Part shown: piece after piece, positions 19,585 through 27,940 of the stretch
Numbering within the stretch: the first letter of the stretch is position 1
Layout: each line of letters begins with the position of its first letter
Assembly (NCBI GenBank): GCA_031274195.1
Contig: JAISQM010000123.1
Coordinates: forward strand, 1-40,680
Length of the DNA stretch: 40,680 nucleotides
Reading direction: 5' to 3'
Source of the DNA: Eubacteriales Family XIII. Incertae Sedis bacterium
Lineage (GTDB): Bacteria > Bacillota > Clostridia > Peptostreptococcales > Anaerovoracaceae
The notes under the pieces: generated by a model
The model's input: the letters and a program-made list of their open reading frames with translations, nothing else
What the model was told of the DNA's origin: nothing
The model's database searches: none
Position numbers and translations under genes: made by a program

Positions 19585-20370
19585 TCACTCGCCTTTCCGC
19601 TCGTCCCGCGATTTCGATATACCGATTTGTGCGCTCGATTGTCCGGTCGATCTGTATATGCCAAATACGCAAGGGATCGCGATTCCGACCAAGGCCGCGG
19701 TGATGACTGTCATTACAATATTTGCTATGATCCTATTTGGGAGGTATTCCATAAGGATCGGCGAGATACGCGTGAATGCGAAAAAAACCACCGATAGGAT
19801 AAGATATTTCAAATACCTTTTTCCGCCCGGTTTGAATCCTGAAGCCAACAGTTCCCTGAATTTTGCGCGCGTCGTCATAAAGGCTGCCGCGAGGTTCAAT
19901 AAAAGCGGCGCGGCGGCGAGCGCAGGCAAAAGGATGAGAATGTCGACGACCGTTTTCAGGACGCCGGGTGCGAAAGAGTCTTGTGCCGCAGAGAAGATCA
20001 GGGCTGTACAAAATCCCGCTGCGGCGCTGATACCGATGGCAGCGAGCACATATATAGCGAGAAGTATCAGCAGTTTAAGGGTTATATTTCCGAATCCGGA
20101 AGGTTTGACGCCGTGCCGGCGGTCTTCGGCAATCATCCGGATATATATGACGATTGCCAAAAACGCCAAACTGACGGATGCGGCAATTCCCAAGATGCCT
20201 GCCGCCATATCCGCCGCAGATAAACCGTATACGATCGCCTCATAGCTCATCGGCAGAAGATGAGCCAACAGACTCACGAGAATGAGATACAGCAACGCGG
20301 AAAAACAGGCTTCTTTTATCGTAATACCTTTGAACGGATTCAACCCATATTCCTCAGCTAAACAACGCAT
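19585..20370 (-). CDS. Multi-pass membrane protein, unknown function
   Basis: About 5-6 hydrophobic segments; stop codon at 19585 immediately precedes the RHS start at 19580. Confidence 0.75.
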   Translation of the reverse strand: MRCLAEEYGLNPFKGITIKEACFSALLYLILVSLLAHLLPMSYEAIVYGLSAADMAAGILGIAASVSLAFLAIVIYIRMIAEDRRHGVKPSGFGNITLKLLILLAIYVLAAIGISAAAGFCTALIFSAAQDSFAPGVLKTVVDILILLPALAAAPLLLNLAAAFMTTRAKFRELLASGFKPGGKRYLKYLILSVVFFAFTRISPILMEYLPNRIIANIVMTVITAALVGIAIPCVFGIYRSTGQSSAQIGISKSRDERKGE

Positions 20371-20411
20371 ACACCTACAGACATTATCAGCAAAATCTCT
20401 ATCACATAATT

Positions 20412-20440
20412 AAAATACTACTTTCAGTGCATTATGTCAA
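20412..20440 (-). promoter_or_regulatory. Predicted sigma70-type promoter for the membrane protein/RHS operon
   Basis: TTGACA - 17 nt - TATTTT on the minus strand, ~40 nt upstream of the 20370 ORF start. Confidence 0.5.
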
Positions 20441-20534
20441 TAGCCAGTCGGCTTGAGATTTCGCGATAGCCGGGTGTGTGGTAAAGTAAGTCGAGAATGG
20501 ATGCCGGTAGCCGCCGCAAACAGCAATTTCTATC

Positions 20535-21371
20535 TTAATACTGCTTTATGATGGCAGTCCTGCCTGTCGGGCAAACATTCCGGCATGCTCCGCAGTTCAC
20601 ACAATTTGAAACGCCGTTGCCGTCAGTCGAGGGTCCCGCGACGATTGACGAACCGTTGCTCGTCCCGAGTCTTGTGGCGCCCGCTTTGATCATGGCGACT
20701 GCATCTTCGTATGTTCTGACACCGCCGGAGGCCTTGACGCCGATATCCGGGCCGACCGTCTCGCGCATGAGCTTGACATCTTCCACGGTGGCGCCGCCGG
20801 TTGAGAATCCTGTGGATGTCTTGACGAAGTGCGCGCCCGCGAGCTTACTCACCGCGCAAGCCTTGACTTTTTCCTCGTCGGTGAGGAGGCAGGCTTCGAT
20901 AATAACCTTGACGATGGCTCTGCCTTTCGCGGCATTCACCACGCCTTCGATGTCTTTCAGCACCAATTTCCAGTCGTCTGACTTGATGGCTCCGACATTG
21001 ACGACCATATCGATTTCTTTTGCGCCGTCCGCAACGGAACGCGCGGTCTCGTCCGCCTTGGCTTCGGGAATCATCGCACCGAGCGGAAATCCGACGACGC
21101 AGCAAGGGGTGGCGCCGCTGCCCTGCAGATAATCCGCCACGAACTTGATGTATCCGGAATTCACGCAAACGCTCGCGAAATTGAATTTTTTCGCTTCGTC
21201 ACAGACCTTTGTGACATCGCTGAGACTTGCGTCCGCTTTAAGTATCGTGTGGTCGATGTACTTTGCGAGCGAAGCGGGGCTGTATTCCAAGTCCTGCGAT
21301 CCTGTCGCGGGGATGTCGAGCTTGCCGCAAAGTTCCGCGGTCACTTGTTTTATTATGCTGTCTATATCCAT
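20535..21371 (-). CDS. deoC: DeoC-family aldolase with N-terminal encapsulation-peptide-like helix and C-terminal [4Fe-4S] motif
   Basis: '[12 protein letters not shown]', '[17 protein letters not shown]', '[15 protein letters not shown]', '[14 protein letters not shown]', '[11 protein letters not shown]'; C-term '[22 protein letters not shown]'; N-term '[20 protein letters not shown]'. Start at ATG 21371 with GGAGGAATAAAT SD. Confidence 0.93.
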   Translation of the reverse strand: MDIDSIIKQVTAELCGKLDIPATGSQDLEYSPASLAKYIDHTILKADASLSDVTKVCDEAKKFNFASVCVNSGYIKFVADYLQGSGATPCCVVGFPLGAMIPEAKADETARSVADGAKEIDMVVNVGAIKSDDWKLVLKDIEGVVNAAKGRAIVKVIIEACLLTDEEKVKACAVSKLAGAHFVKTSTGFSTGGATVEDVKLMRETVGPDIGVKASGGVRTYEDAVAMIKAGATRLGTSNGSSIVAGPSTDGNGVSNCVNCGACRNVCPTGRTAIIKQY

Positions 21372-21439
21372 ATTATTTATTCCTCCAATATACTGCATAC
21401 GTGAGCAGTTCCGATCATATCCTTGAACAGTAACTCCAT

Positions 21440-22189
21440 TTATCCGATCCCCCGCGCGATCTTGAATGTCGCCGTCAGACCGATTCGATCCGCTCCGCCA
21501 TCGATCAGCGCGGCAGCTCCGGCAAGCGTCTTCACGCCGCCGTCAATTTTAATCTTAACATTATTTCCGAGAATTTGCTTCACATAAGCGATATCCGCCG
21601 TGTCCGCACCCTTTCCGGAAACCACATTCTGTATTTTGACGTATTCCGCTCCGCAGTCTTTCACCAGATTCAGCACCCGAACTTTTTCCTCCTCATTGAA
21701 AAGGGCAAGTTCTACGGCGGCCTTGACTGCGGCTTTTCCGCGAGCGGCGTCGACGATCCGGCAGAGATCCTGCTTCGCGTCCTCATAGTTGCCGGACTTG
21801 ATCGCCATCGCGTTGATGGAAACATCCAATTCTTCCGCTCCGTTCAAGAGACTGTCCTTCGCATCGGCCAAACGAGCTGCGGCGGAGAAAAGCGCGTTTG
21901 GGACGCCCAGCGCCGCACAGACATTTACGCCCGACCCTCGCAGTGCATTCTTCGCCAAGCTGACATAGTAAGGCGGTACGCAGAGCGCGGCGATTTGATA
22001 TCTGCGCGCCTCGGCGGCGGCCTCCGATACGGTGCTCGCCGTGAGGTCGGGGACAAGGAGCGAATGCTCCAATTTGCCCGGCACGTTAAAGGACGATATG
22101 CCGCGAACGCTATAATTGCTTCCGCCGCTCGCCGAATCCGCCCGATCCACCTGACGGGTTACTTCCCGAATGATTTTTTCAATATCCAC
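21440..22189 (-). CDS. Second, divergent DeoC-like aldolase with encapsulation-peptide-like N-terminus
   Basis: '[21 protein letters not shown]', '[13 protein letters not shown]', '[27 protein letters not shown]'; N-term '[15 protein letters not shown]'. Confidence 0.85.
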   Translation of the reverse strand: MDIEKIIREVTRQVDRADSASGGSNYSVRGISSFNVPGKLEHSLLVPDLTASTVSEAAAEARRYQIAALCVPPYYVSLAKNALRGSGVNVCAALGVPNALFSAAARLADAKDSLLNGAEELDVSINAMAIKSGNYEDAKQDLCRIVDAARGKAAVKAAVELALFNEEEKVRVLNLVKDCGAEYVKIQNVVSGKGADTADIAYVKQILGNNVKIKIDGGVKTLAGAAALIDGGADRIGLTATFKIARGIG

Positions 22190-22236
22190 TTTACTGTTTC
22201 CTTTTACGTTTCACTGCCATCCAAGATGCTCCGACT

Positions 22237-22524
22237 TTATAGATATTCCGTCACGTTGCCCTCATAGCTGATGTGATCTATGACACCGCAGATCGTATAA
22301 TCCGCAATGATATCTTTATCCAACAACATATTGGCCGCGCCCCCGTCAACATTGACGAGAACGACATCGCCCACTCCCGCATCTGCGGCGTCAAAGGCGA
22401 TCTGACGAGCGCCCTTAGACGCCCCTTTCTCGTCTATGAACTCCACAATCATGAGCTTATAGCCTTGAAAGCTATCATCTTTGATGGTCGATACCACATT
22501 GCCGACTACCGTTGCTAATCTCAT
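22237..22524 (-). CDS. BMC-P pentamer shell protein (EutN/CcmL family)
   Basis: 'MRLATVVGNVVSTIKDDSFQGYKLMIVEFID...AFDAADAGVGDVVLVNVDGGAANML' is a typical EutN/CcmL. Confidence 0.95.
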   Translation of the reverse strand: MRLATVVGNVVSTIKDDSFQGYKLMIVEFIDEKGASKGARQIAFDAADAGVGDVVLVNVDGGAANMLLDKDIIADYTICGVIDHISYEGNVTEYL

Positions 22525-22557
22525 AGCGTTTCCTTATCCTCTATCCGTAGGTGCTCT

Positions 22558-22833
22558 TTATTTCTTGGGCAAAATGCCTTCTATATCGTCATGCGGACTC
22601 GGAATAACGTGTACGGAGTAAAGCTCTCCGACTCTCTTTGCAGCCGCCGCGCCGGCATCTACGGAAGCTTTGACCGCACCGACATCACCGCGTACCATTA
22701 CCGTGACGAGTCCGCTGCCGATCTGCTCTTTGCCTGTAAGTGTGACGTCCGCAGCCTTGACCATAGCATCCGCCGCTTCGATCGCACCGACCAAACCCTT
22801 TGTTTCTACCAATCCCAATGCTAATTTACTCAT
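22558..22833 (-). CDS. BMC-H hexameric shell protein (PduA/EutM-like)
   Basis: '[58 protein letters not shown]...[17 protein letters not shown]'. Confidence 0.97.
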   Translation of the reverse strand: MSKLALGLVETKGLVGAIEAADAMVKAADVTLTGKEQIGSGLVTVMVRGDVGAVKASVDAGAAAAKRVGELYSVHVIPSPHDDIEGILPKK

Positions 22834-22916
22834 GTTTTCCTCCGTTCAAATTTAGATTACTTTATCGAATTACTGACTTATTATCGTTCGTATTGATCGC
22901 CGACCCGCTGTGAATC

Positions 22917-23189
22917 TTACCGTCTGTCCGGTTCGTTGTAATCGTCAATGAAGCCCACGATTGCCGCATCTACCGGCGTGTTCCCTTTTCGGAACATCCG
23001 TGCCGCTTCCTTTGATCCGATCAGATACACGAAGTCGTCTTTCCCGGCTTGGCGCGTGGAATCTGCCGCAACGATGATGCCTTTTGGCACTCCGTTTTCG
23101 ATTTTCTGTACCAACAACAACGGAATCCCTTCTATCGAAGCATCCTTCACCGTGGCCACTACATTTCCGACTACTTTACCGGTATACAT
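22917..23189 (-). CDS. BMC-P pentamer shell protein (EutN/CcmL family)
   Basis: 'MYTGKVVGNVVATVKDASIEGIPLLLVQKIENGVPKG...AADSTRQAGKDDFVYLIGSKEAARMF'. Confidence 0.95.
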   Translation of the reverse strand: MYTGKVVGNVVATVKDASIEGIPLLLVQKIENGVPKGIIVAADSTRQAGKDDFVYLIGSKEAARMFRKGNTPVDAAIVGFIDDYNEPDRR

Positions 23190-23222
23190 TCAGTCACTCC
23201 CAACTCCCACGTTCTTCAAGCG

Positions 23223-23510
23223 CTATTTCTTGGTAACAGCCGCGGGGAGAATGCCTTCCACGCCCTCGTCCGGGCTTGGAATCACATGCACGCCATAGAG
23301 ATTTCCGACAGATTTTGCCGCTGCCGCGCCCGCGTCTACCGCAGCTTTCACCGCGCCGACATCACCGCGCACCATTACCGTAACGAGTCCGCTGCCGATC
23401 TGCTCTTTGCCGACCAGCTTTACGTTTGCGGCTTTCACCATTGCATCCGCAGCTTCAATCGCGCCGACGAGCCCTTTTGTCTCAATCAAACCTAATGCTA
23501 ATTTTGCCAT
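23223..23510 (-). CDS. BMC-H hexameric shell protein (PduA/EutM-like), close paralogue of the 22558 gene
   Basis: '[61 protein letters not shown]'. Confidence 0.97.
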   Translation of the reverse strand: MAKLALGLIETKGLVGAIEAADAMVKAANVKLVGKEQIGSGLVTVMVRGDVGAVKAAVDAGAAAAKSVGNLYGVHVIPSPDEGVEGILPAAVTKK

Positions 23511-23525
23511 TTTTCTTACCTCCGT

Positions 23526-24077
23526 TTACATTAAAGCGTTTACTATATCAGGATGAGGAGAAGGTATCACTACGATCTCCGACATCAATCCCTGCACTTC
23601 GTCAAGGGCCTTTGCGACCCGAATTGCGGCATTCACCGCAGCGACTTCACCTGTCAATATGATGAAAGCTTTGCCGCCCAGACCTCTGCCCAGCCGTACC
23701 TCGATCAATTTGACATTCGCCGCTTTCACTATTGTATCAGCCGCTGTTACGGCGGCACACAGCGAGAATAATTCCACGGAGCCGATTGCTCCGACCTCGC
23801 CGACTTCATTGCACATCACAATCGCCGCGGGTACCTGTTCATCTACATTGGGAATGACGACGCTGTCCACCAATTTCATTCCCGCGCATTCTTCGCCCGT
23901 CTGCACGGACGATTTCACCGCGGAGACCTCACCCGTGACGACCACTATATATTTTCCGGCACATACGGGATGTGCTGAGACGAGTTCCACATCGGCCGCT
24001 TTCATCATTGCGTCCCCTGCTTCGATTCCCGCCGGTATGCTTGCCACCTCTATCATTCCAAGTGCGTGTTTGCTCAT
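23526..24077 (-). CDS. BMC-T trimeric tandem-domain shell protein, PduT-like
   Basis: 183 aa with two BMC domains; 'IEAGDAMMKAADVELVSAHPVCAGKYIVVVTGEVSAVKSS' places Cys39 at the position of the PduT Fe-S cysteine region. Confidence 0.9.
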   Translation of the reverse strand: MSKHALGMIEVASIPAGIEAGDAMMKAADVELVSAHPVCAGKYIVVVTGEVSAVKSSVQTGEECAGMKLVDSVVIPNVDEQVPAAIVMCNEVGEVGAIGSVELFSLCAAVTAADTIVKAANVKLIEVRLGRGLGGKAFIILTGEVAAVNAAIRVAKALDEVQGLMSEIVVIPSPHPDIVNALM

Positions 24078-24091
24078 GTTCCTATCCTTAT

Positions 24092-25402
24092 CTATGCGCT
24101 TATCCGAATAAACCGATCTGTAACTTCGGCTACAGTCCCGTCAATACTCGCGTGAACTCCCGCACCCAGCGCTTTCTCGGGAATATCCGCGATCAAGTCG
24201 CCCTTTTTCACCCGCAGGCCTTCTTTGACCGTCGGCACAGATGGCGCGCCTATGTGCATCTTCAGCGGAATCTTGACCTCTTTGGTAATGAATACATCCT
24301 CACGAAGCGGCGCCGCCACATCATATTTTCCGACGCCCAGACGGGCAATCATTCTGGAGACCGGAAGTCTTTTCGTACCGAGCGCACTGTCCACAGGACC
24401 GTACACTTCTTTTTTTGCTTTCACGCCCGCAGACGTCAGTTCCTTCTTCAGTTGGGACATGACCGCCGATGGTTTCAGTCCAAAGTTGCATGCGTAATAG
24501 GTGCAAATCCCGCAGTCGCAACAGGAAAAATCACCGTTTACATCTTCAATCAGTCCCACGCCTTGCGCCACGCTCCGCATCGCTTTGTGCGGCTCCACAT
24601 GAAGTCCCAGAGAATTCCTCGGGCACATCTGCGTACACATGGAACACTGGCAACACACCGACTTGATCAGCTGCAGATTCATCTCGCCGCTCTTTTTGGC
24701 GAGCAATGGATGATCTGCCGGAATGGCCAGAATCCCGCCGGTCGTCTTTGTCACCGGAATGTCTATGTCCGCCGCAACACGCCCCATGCAGGGGCCGCCC
24801 AGTATGTATACGACATCTTCTTCCGTCACGCCGCCCGCCGCGGCGACCAATTCCCTCGCCGAAATCCCAACGGGAACCTTCAGTGTGATAGGGGTCTTTA
24901 CCGCGCCGCCCACCGTCACGTACTTCTCCGTCACCGGGTTGCCTTTCTGCGCTTCCGCAATATTGAGCAGGGTGTTCACGTTTGAGATGACCGCGCCCAC
25001 ATCGAGCGGCAGTCCCCCTGTGGGGACGACTTTTCCGGTCACTTCATACACAATCTGTTGCTCATCGCCGGCAGGATAATAGCTCCTCATTATGTGAAGG
25101 CGGATATGCTTTTCGCCCTTAATCTGTCCCTTGAGCGCGTCGATCGCATCATGGTAATGATCCTTGAGCGCAATCACGCCGTACTTCGCCCCGGTAGCTT
25201 CCATGACGTACTTCAGCCCGGCGATCACCTTGTCCGCGTGAAGCGCCATGAGCTGTTGATCCACCCGGAGAAGCGGCTCACACTCCGCGCCGTTGCCGAT
25301 GACGTACTCGGCCTTGGCGTTTATCTTTACATGCGTCGGAAAGCCCGCGCCTCCCGCGCCGATGACTCCCGCTTTTTTTACATTATCGACTATGCTGCTC
25401 AT
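24092..25402 (-). CDS. PduS/RnfC-like flavin/[4Fe-4S] electron-transfer protein
   Basis: 'GVIGAGGAGFPTHVK', 'NGAECEPLLRVDQQLM', two FeS motifs 'CCQCSMCTQMCPRN' and 'CCDCGICTYYACNFG'. Confidence 0.93.
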   Translation of the reverse strand: MSSIVDNVKKAGVIGAGGAGFPTHVKINAKAEYVIGNGAECEPLLRVDQQLMALHADKVIAGLKYVMEATGAKYGVIALKDHYHDAIDALKGQIKGEKHIRLHIMRSYYPAGDEQQIVYEVTGKVVPTGGLPLDVGAVISNVNTLLNIAEAQKGNPVTEKYVTVGGAVKTPITLKVPVGISARELVAAAGGVTEEDVVYILGGPCMGRVAADIDIPVTKTTGGILAIPADHPLLAKKSGEMNLQLIKSVCCQCSMCTQMCPRNSLGLHVEPHKAMRSVAQGVGLIEDVNGDFSCCDCGICTYYACNFGLKPSAVMSQLKKELTSAGVKAKKEVYGPVDSALGTKRLPVSRMIARLGVGKYDVAAPLREDVFITKEVKIPLKMHIGAPSVPTVKEGLRVKKGDLIADIPEKALGAGVHASIDGTVAEVTDRFIRISA

Positions 25403-25429
25403 TGCTCTCCCATATAACCGGCAACCGCT

Positions 25430-26854
25430 TTATACAAACCTGAAATCCCCGCGAATCACACATCTTCGTGCGCGCGTGAATGATTTGGCACTCGTGAGTC
25501 CCTCGCCGGTCGGCGTCGCGATGGTCAGCGTAGCATATCCTTCGCCATCGAAACCGAGACCGGAATAAGAGGGGCCGTTCTTGACGAAAATTGTCGTGTC
25601 CATCGTCTCCGCCGCCGCGGACATATTGTGAATATTCGTGGAATGAATCATGGCGGAATGCCTGTTGCCATGCTCGGCGTTGTAAGCCGCTTCAAGCGCT
25701 TCATCGAATGAATACACACGAACCATTCCGAGTACCGGCATCAACATTTCAATCTGAATGAACGGATGGTTCTTATCCACTTCCGCTATGACCAATCTGG
25801 GTCTGCCGATGTAGTCGACTCCGGCTCGGTCAAGGATATATGTGGCGTCGCGACCGACGAATTCCCTCTTGATCGTATAGATGCCGTCCTTTACGTTGAA
25901 TACGGTGGCCACGACCTTGCTTAGTTCATCGTCGGTGATCTTGTAAGAGCCTTGGCCGATCATCTCATTGACCAACCGATCGAAGATCGAATCCAAGGCG
26001 AAAACTTCTTTTTCCGCAACGCAGAGCACATTATTGTCATAGCTTGCGCCATCCACGATGTCCTTGGCGGCACGGCTGATCTCCGCCGTATCATCGACGA
26101 TGACCGGGGGATTGCCCGGGCCTGCCGCGATGACTTTCTTCCCTGTCCGCATCGCGACGGATACGACAGCCTCTCCGCCCGTGATGGCAAGGATGGGAAT
26201 GTCCTTGTGCTCCATGATGATCTTGCCCGATTCCAAAGTCGGCTCTTTCACCGTGGTCATGAGGCCGATCGGTCCGCCGACCGAGACGACCGCTTCATTC
26301 AGTATGCGAATGGCTTCCTGCGATGCGTGCTTTGCCGCCGGATGCGGGTTGTAAACGACGGAATTTCCCGCCGCGATCATGCTGATGCTATTGTTTATGA
26401 CGGTAGAAGTAGGGTTGGTGGACGGGGTAATGGAGCCTATGACGCCATACGGAGCGCCTTCGACAATCGTCAAACCCCGATCGCCGGAATATGCCATGGG
26501 ATGAAGGTCTTCGATGCCGGGTGTCTTTGTGGCGGCCAGCTTGTTCTTTCCGATCTTATGCGCAACCGAGCCATAACCCGTCTCTTTGTGAGCAAGTTCG
26601 GCGAGGTATTCCGCATTTTGAAGGGCGGCGCTTCTCATCGCGGCAATCAGCTCGCCGCGCTTTTCGAGCGACAGCTTTTTCAAACCGGCCTGCGCGTGCT
26701 TTGCCGCCGCGACCGCGTCGTTTGCGTCGTCAAACAGCCAACCGTTCCCGTTCCCCGAAAAGCTCGGTGCGGCTGCGTCTCCCGTGTCGCCCAACTCCAA
26801 CTTGCTGAGTGTCTCGGTTACAATTTTCCTGATATACGCTTCGTTTAATGCCAT
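25430..26854 (-). CDS. CoA-acylating aldehyde dehydrogenase (PduP/EutE family) with encapsulation peptide
   Basis: 'MALNEAYIRKIVTETLSKLELGD' N-helix; 'GSITPSTNPTSTVINNSISMIAAGNSVVYNPHPAAK', catalytic 'DNNVLCVAEKEVF'. Confidence 0.95.
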   Translation of the reverse strand: MALNEAYIRKIVTETLSKLELGDTGDAAAPSFSGNGNGWLFDDANDAVAAAKHAQAGLKKLSLEKRGELIAAMRSAALQNAEYLAELAHKETGYGSVAHKIGKNKLAATKTPGIEDLHPMAYSGDRGLTIVEGAPYGVIGSITPSTNPTSTVINNSISMIAAGNSVVYNPHPAAKHASQEAIRILNEAVVSVGGPIGLMTTVKEPTLESGKIIMEHKDIPILAITGGEAVVSVAMRTGKKVIAAGPGNPPVIVDDTAEISRAAKDIVDGASYDNNVLCVAEKEVFALDSIFDRLVNEMIGQGSYKITDDELSKVVATVFNVKDGIYTIKREFVGRDATYILDRAGVDYIGRPRLVIAEVDKNHPFIQIEMLMPVLGMVRVYSFDEALEAAYNAEHGNRHSAMIHSTNIHNMSAAAETMDTTIFVKNGPSYSGLGFDGEGYATLTIATPTGEGLTSAKSFTRARRCVIRGDFRFV

Positions 26855-26883
26855 GTCTTTTCCCTCACGCTACTTTAACACAC

Positions 26884-27180
26884 TTATTTGAACTTCTCAA
26901 ATATCCGCTTTCCGCCCAGTTCGACGGAATCTATAATGGCGATGATCGACTGATCCACCGGCTTGTCCGTTGTGATGCTCGTCTGCCGCGAGGAGCTTCC
27001 GCCCACGCACATCACGACTTCACCCTCGCCGGCGCCAACCGCATCGATGGCGACAAAGATATCTCCCTTTTCCTCAAACGTCTCTATGGAAATGGGCTTT
27101 ACGATGAGCAGCTTGAGCCCCTGTAATTTCTCCGCCTTGTTGGTACTCACTACGGTACCTTTCACGATTCCGATCTGCAT
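26884..27180 (-). CDS. BMC-P pentamer shell protein (EutN/CcmL family)
   Basis: 'MQIGIVKGTVVSTNKAEKLQGLKLLIVKPISI...AIDAVGAGEGEVVMCVGGSSSRQT'. Confidence 0.95.
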   Translation of the reverse strand: MQIGIVKGTVVSTNKAEKLQGLKLLIVKPISIETFEEKGDIFVAIDAVGAGEGEVVMCVGGSSSRQTSITTDKPVDQSIIAIIDSVELGGKRIFEKFK

Positions 27181-27211
27181 TTGATACTCCTTTGAATCCC
27201 GAGCCCTCTAA

Positions 27212-27889
27212 CTAATTGATTGCTATTCCAAGTTCTTTTGCCTTATCGGCGGCCGACGGGGTTATGATCGCGCCGGCCAGCGTCCGCACTTCCGTGCTTC
27301 CGGTCTTGTACGCGCAAACCACATCATTTTCGGTAACAAGCGCAAGGCTCGTACTTTCTTCATTTGCACAGCTGTATGTGATCACCTGTATCCCGATCTC
27401 CTCGAGCACACCGAGCGCATCCGCTATCCGCTCGCAAAACGTGTTGCGCCTGAAAGTCGGAGGCTCAAAATCCAGCAACAGGCTTACGTTCTTGCCCCAT
27501 AAAAGGCTGCGAGTCGTCAGATATTCCACAAAACCCGAGTCGTCGCCCGCGGCAATGCGCTCGAGCAGTTTGATCTTAGGTGTGAGAATCACAACGTTCT
27601 TCGCACCGCTTACGATGTTCAGAACCTTCTCGCCTCCGGCTTCGTCCGCATCCGTCACCTGTTCGAGCTTTGATGGGACTTTCGCACCGCCGACCGTAAA
27701 ATATTGAATGTCCTCTGTTCCGAAATTGGACTTTATGCTTTCCTGTACTTTGTCGAATGCGGGGACAAAGGACGAAACGATTACGACCGTTCCTTTGGGC
27801 GGCGCGGACTTAGGCTCCGCAGCTTTGATTCTATAGAGAACCTCCGCCACAATCCGATCAATTATTTTTTTCTGAAGCTCATTATCCAC
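27212..27889 (-). CDS. BMC-associated protein of unknown function with encapsulation-peptide-like N-terminus
   Basis: 'MDNELQKKIIDRIVAEVLYRIKAAEPKSAPP' amphipathic helix plus Pro-rich linker; the body is a plausible Rossmann/flavoprotein-like fold; lies between PduL and BMC-P. Confidence 0.6.
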   Translation of the reverse strand: MDNELQKKIIDRIVAEVLYRIKAAEPKSAPPKGTVVIVSSFVPAFDKVQESIKSNFGTEDIQYFTVGGAKVPSKLEQVTDADEAGGEKVLNIVSGAKNVVILTPKIKLLERIAAGDDSGFVEYLTTRSLLWGKNVSLLLDFEPPTFRRNTFCERIADALGVLEEIGIQVITYSCANEESTSLALVTENDVVCAYKTGSTEVRTLAGAIITPSAADKAKELGIAIN

Positions 27890-27940
27890 TCCGCATCCGC
27901 TTTCTTGTATTTATATATAGTCTCTCAGTCGTTATCGAAA

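Noticed and set aside
20535-22189. Plain deoxyribonucleoside catabolism (deoC housekeeping)
   Set aside because: Both DeoC genes sit in the shell-protein operon with encapsulation-type N-termini, and no phosphopentomutase or nucleoside phosphorylase is nearby.
25952-26848. 298-aa plus-strand ORF
   Set aside because: Antisense to the well-supported aldehyde dehydrogenase; no domain.
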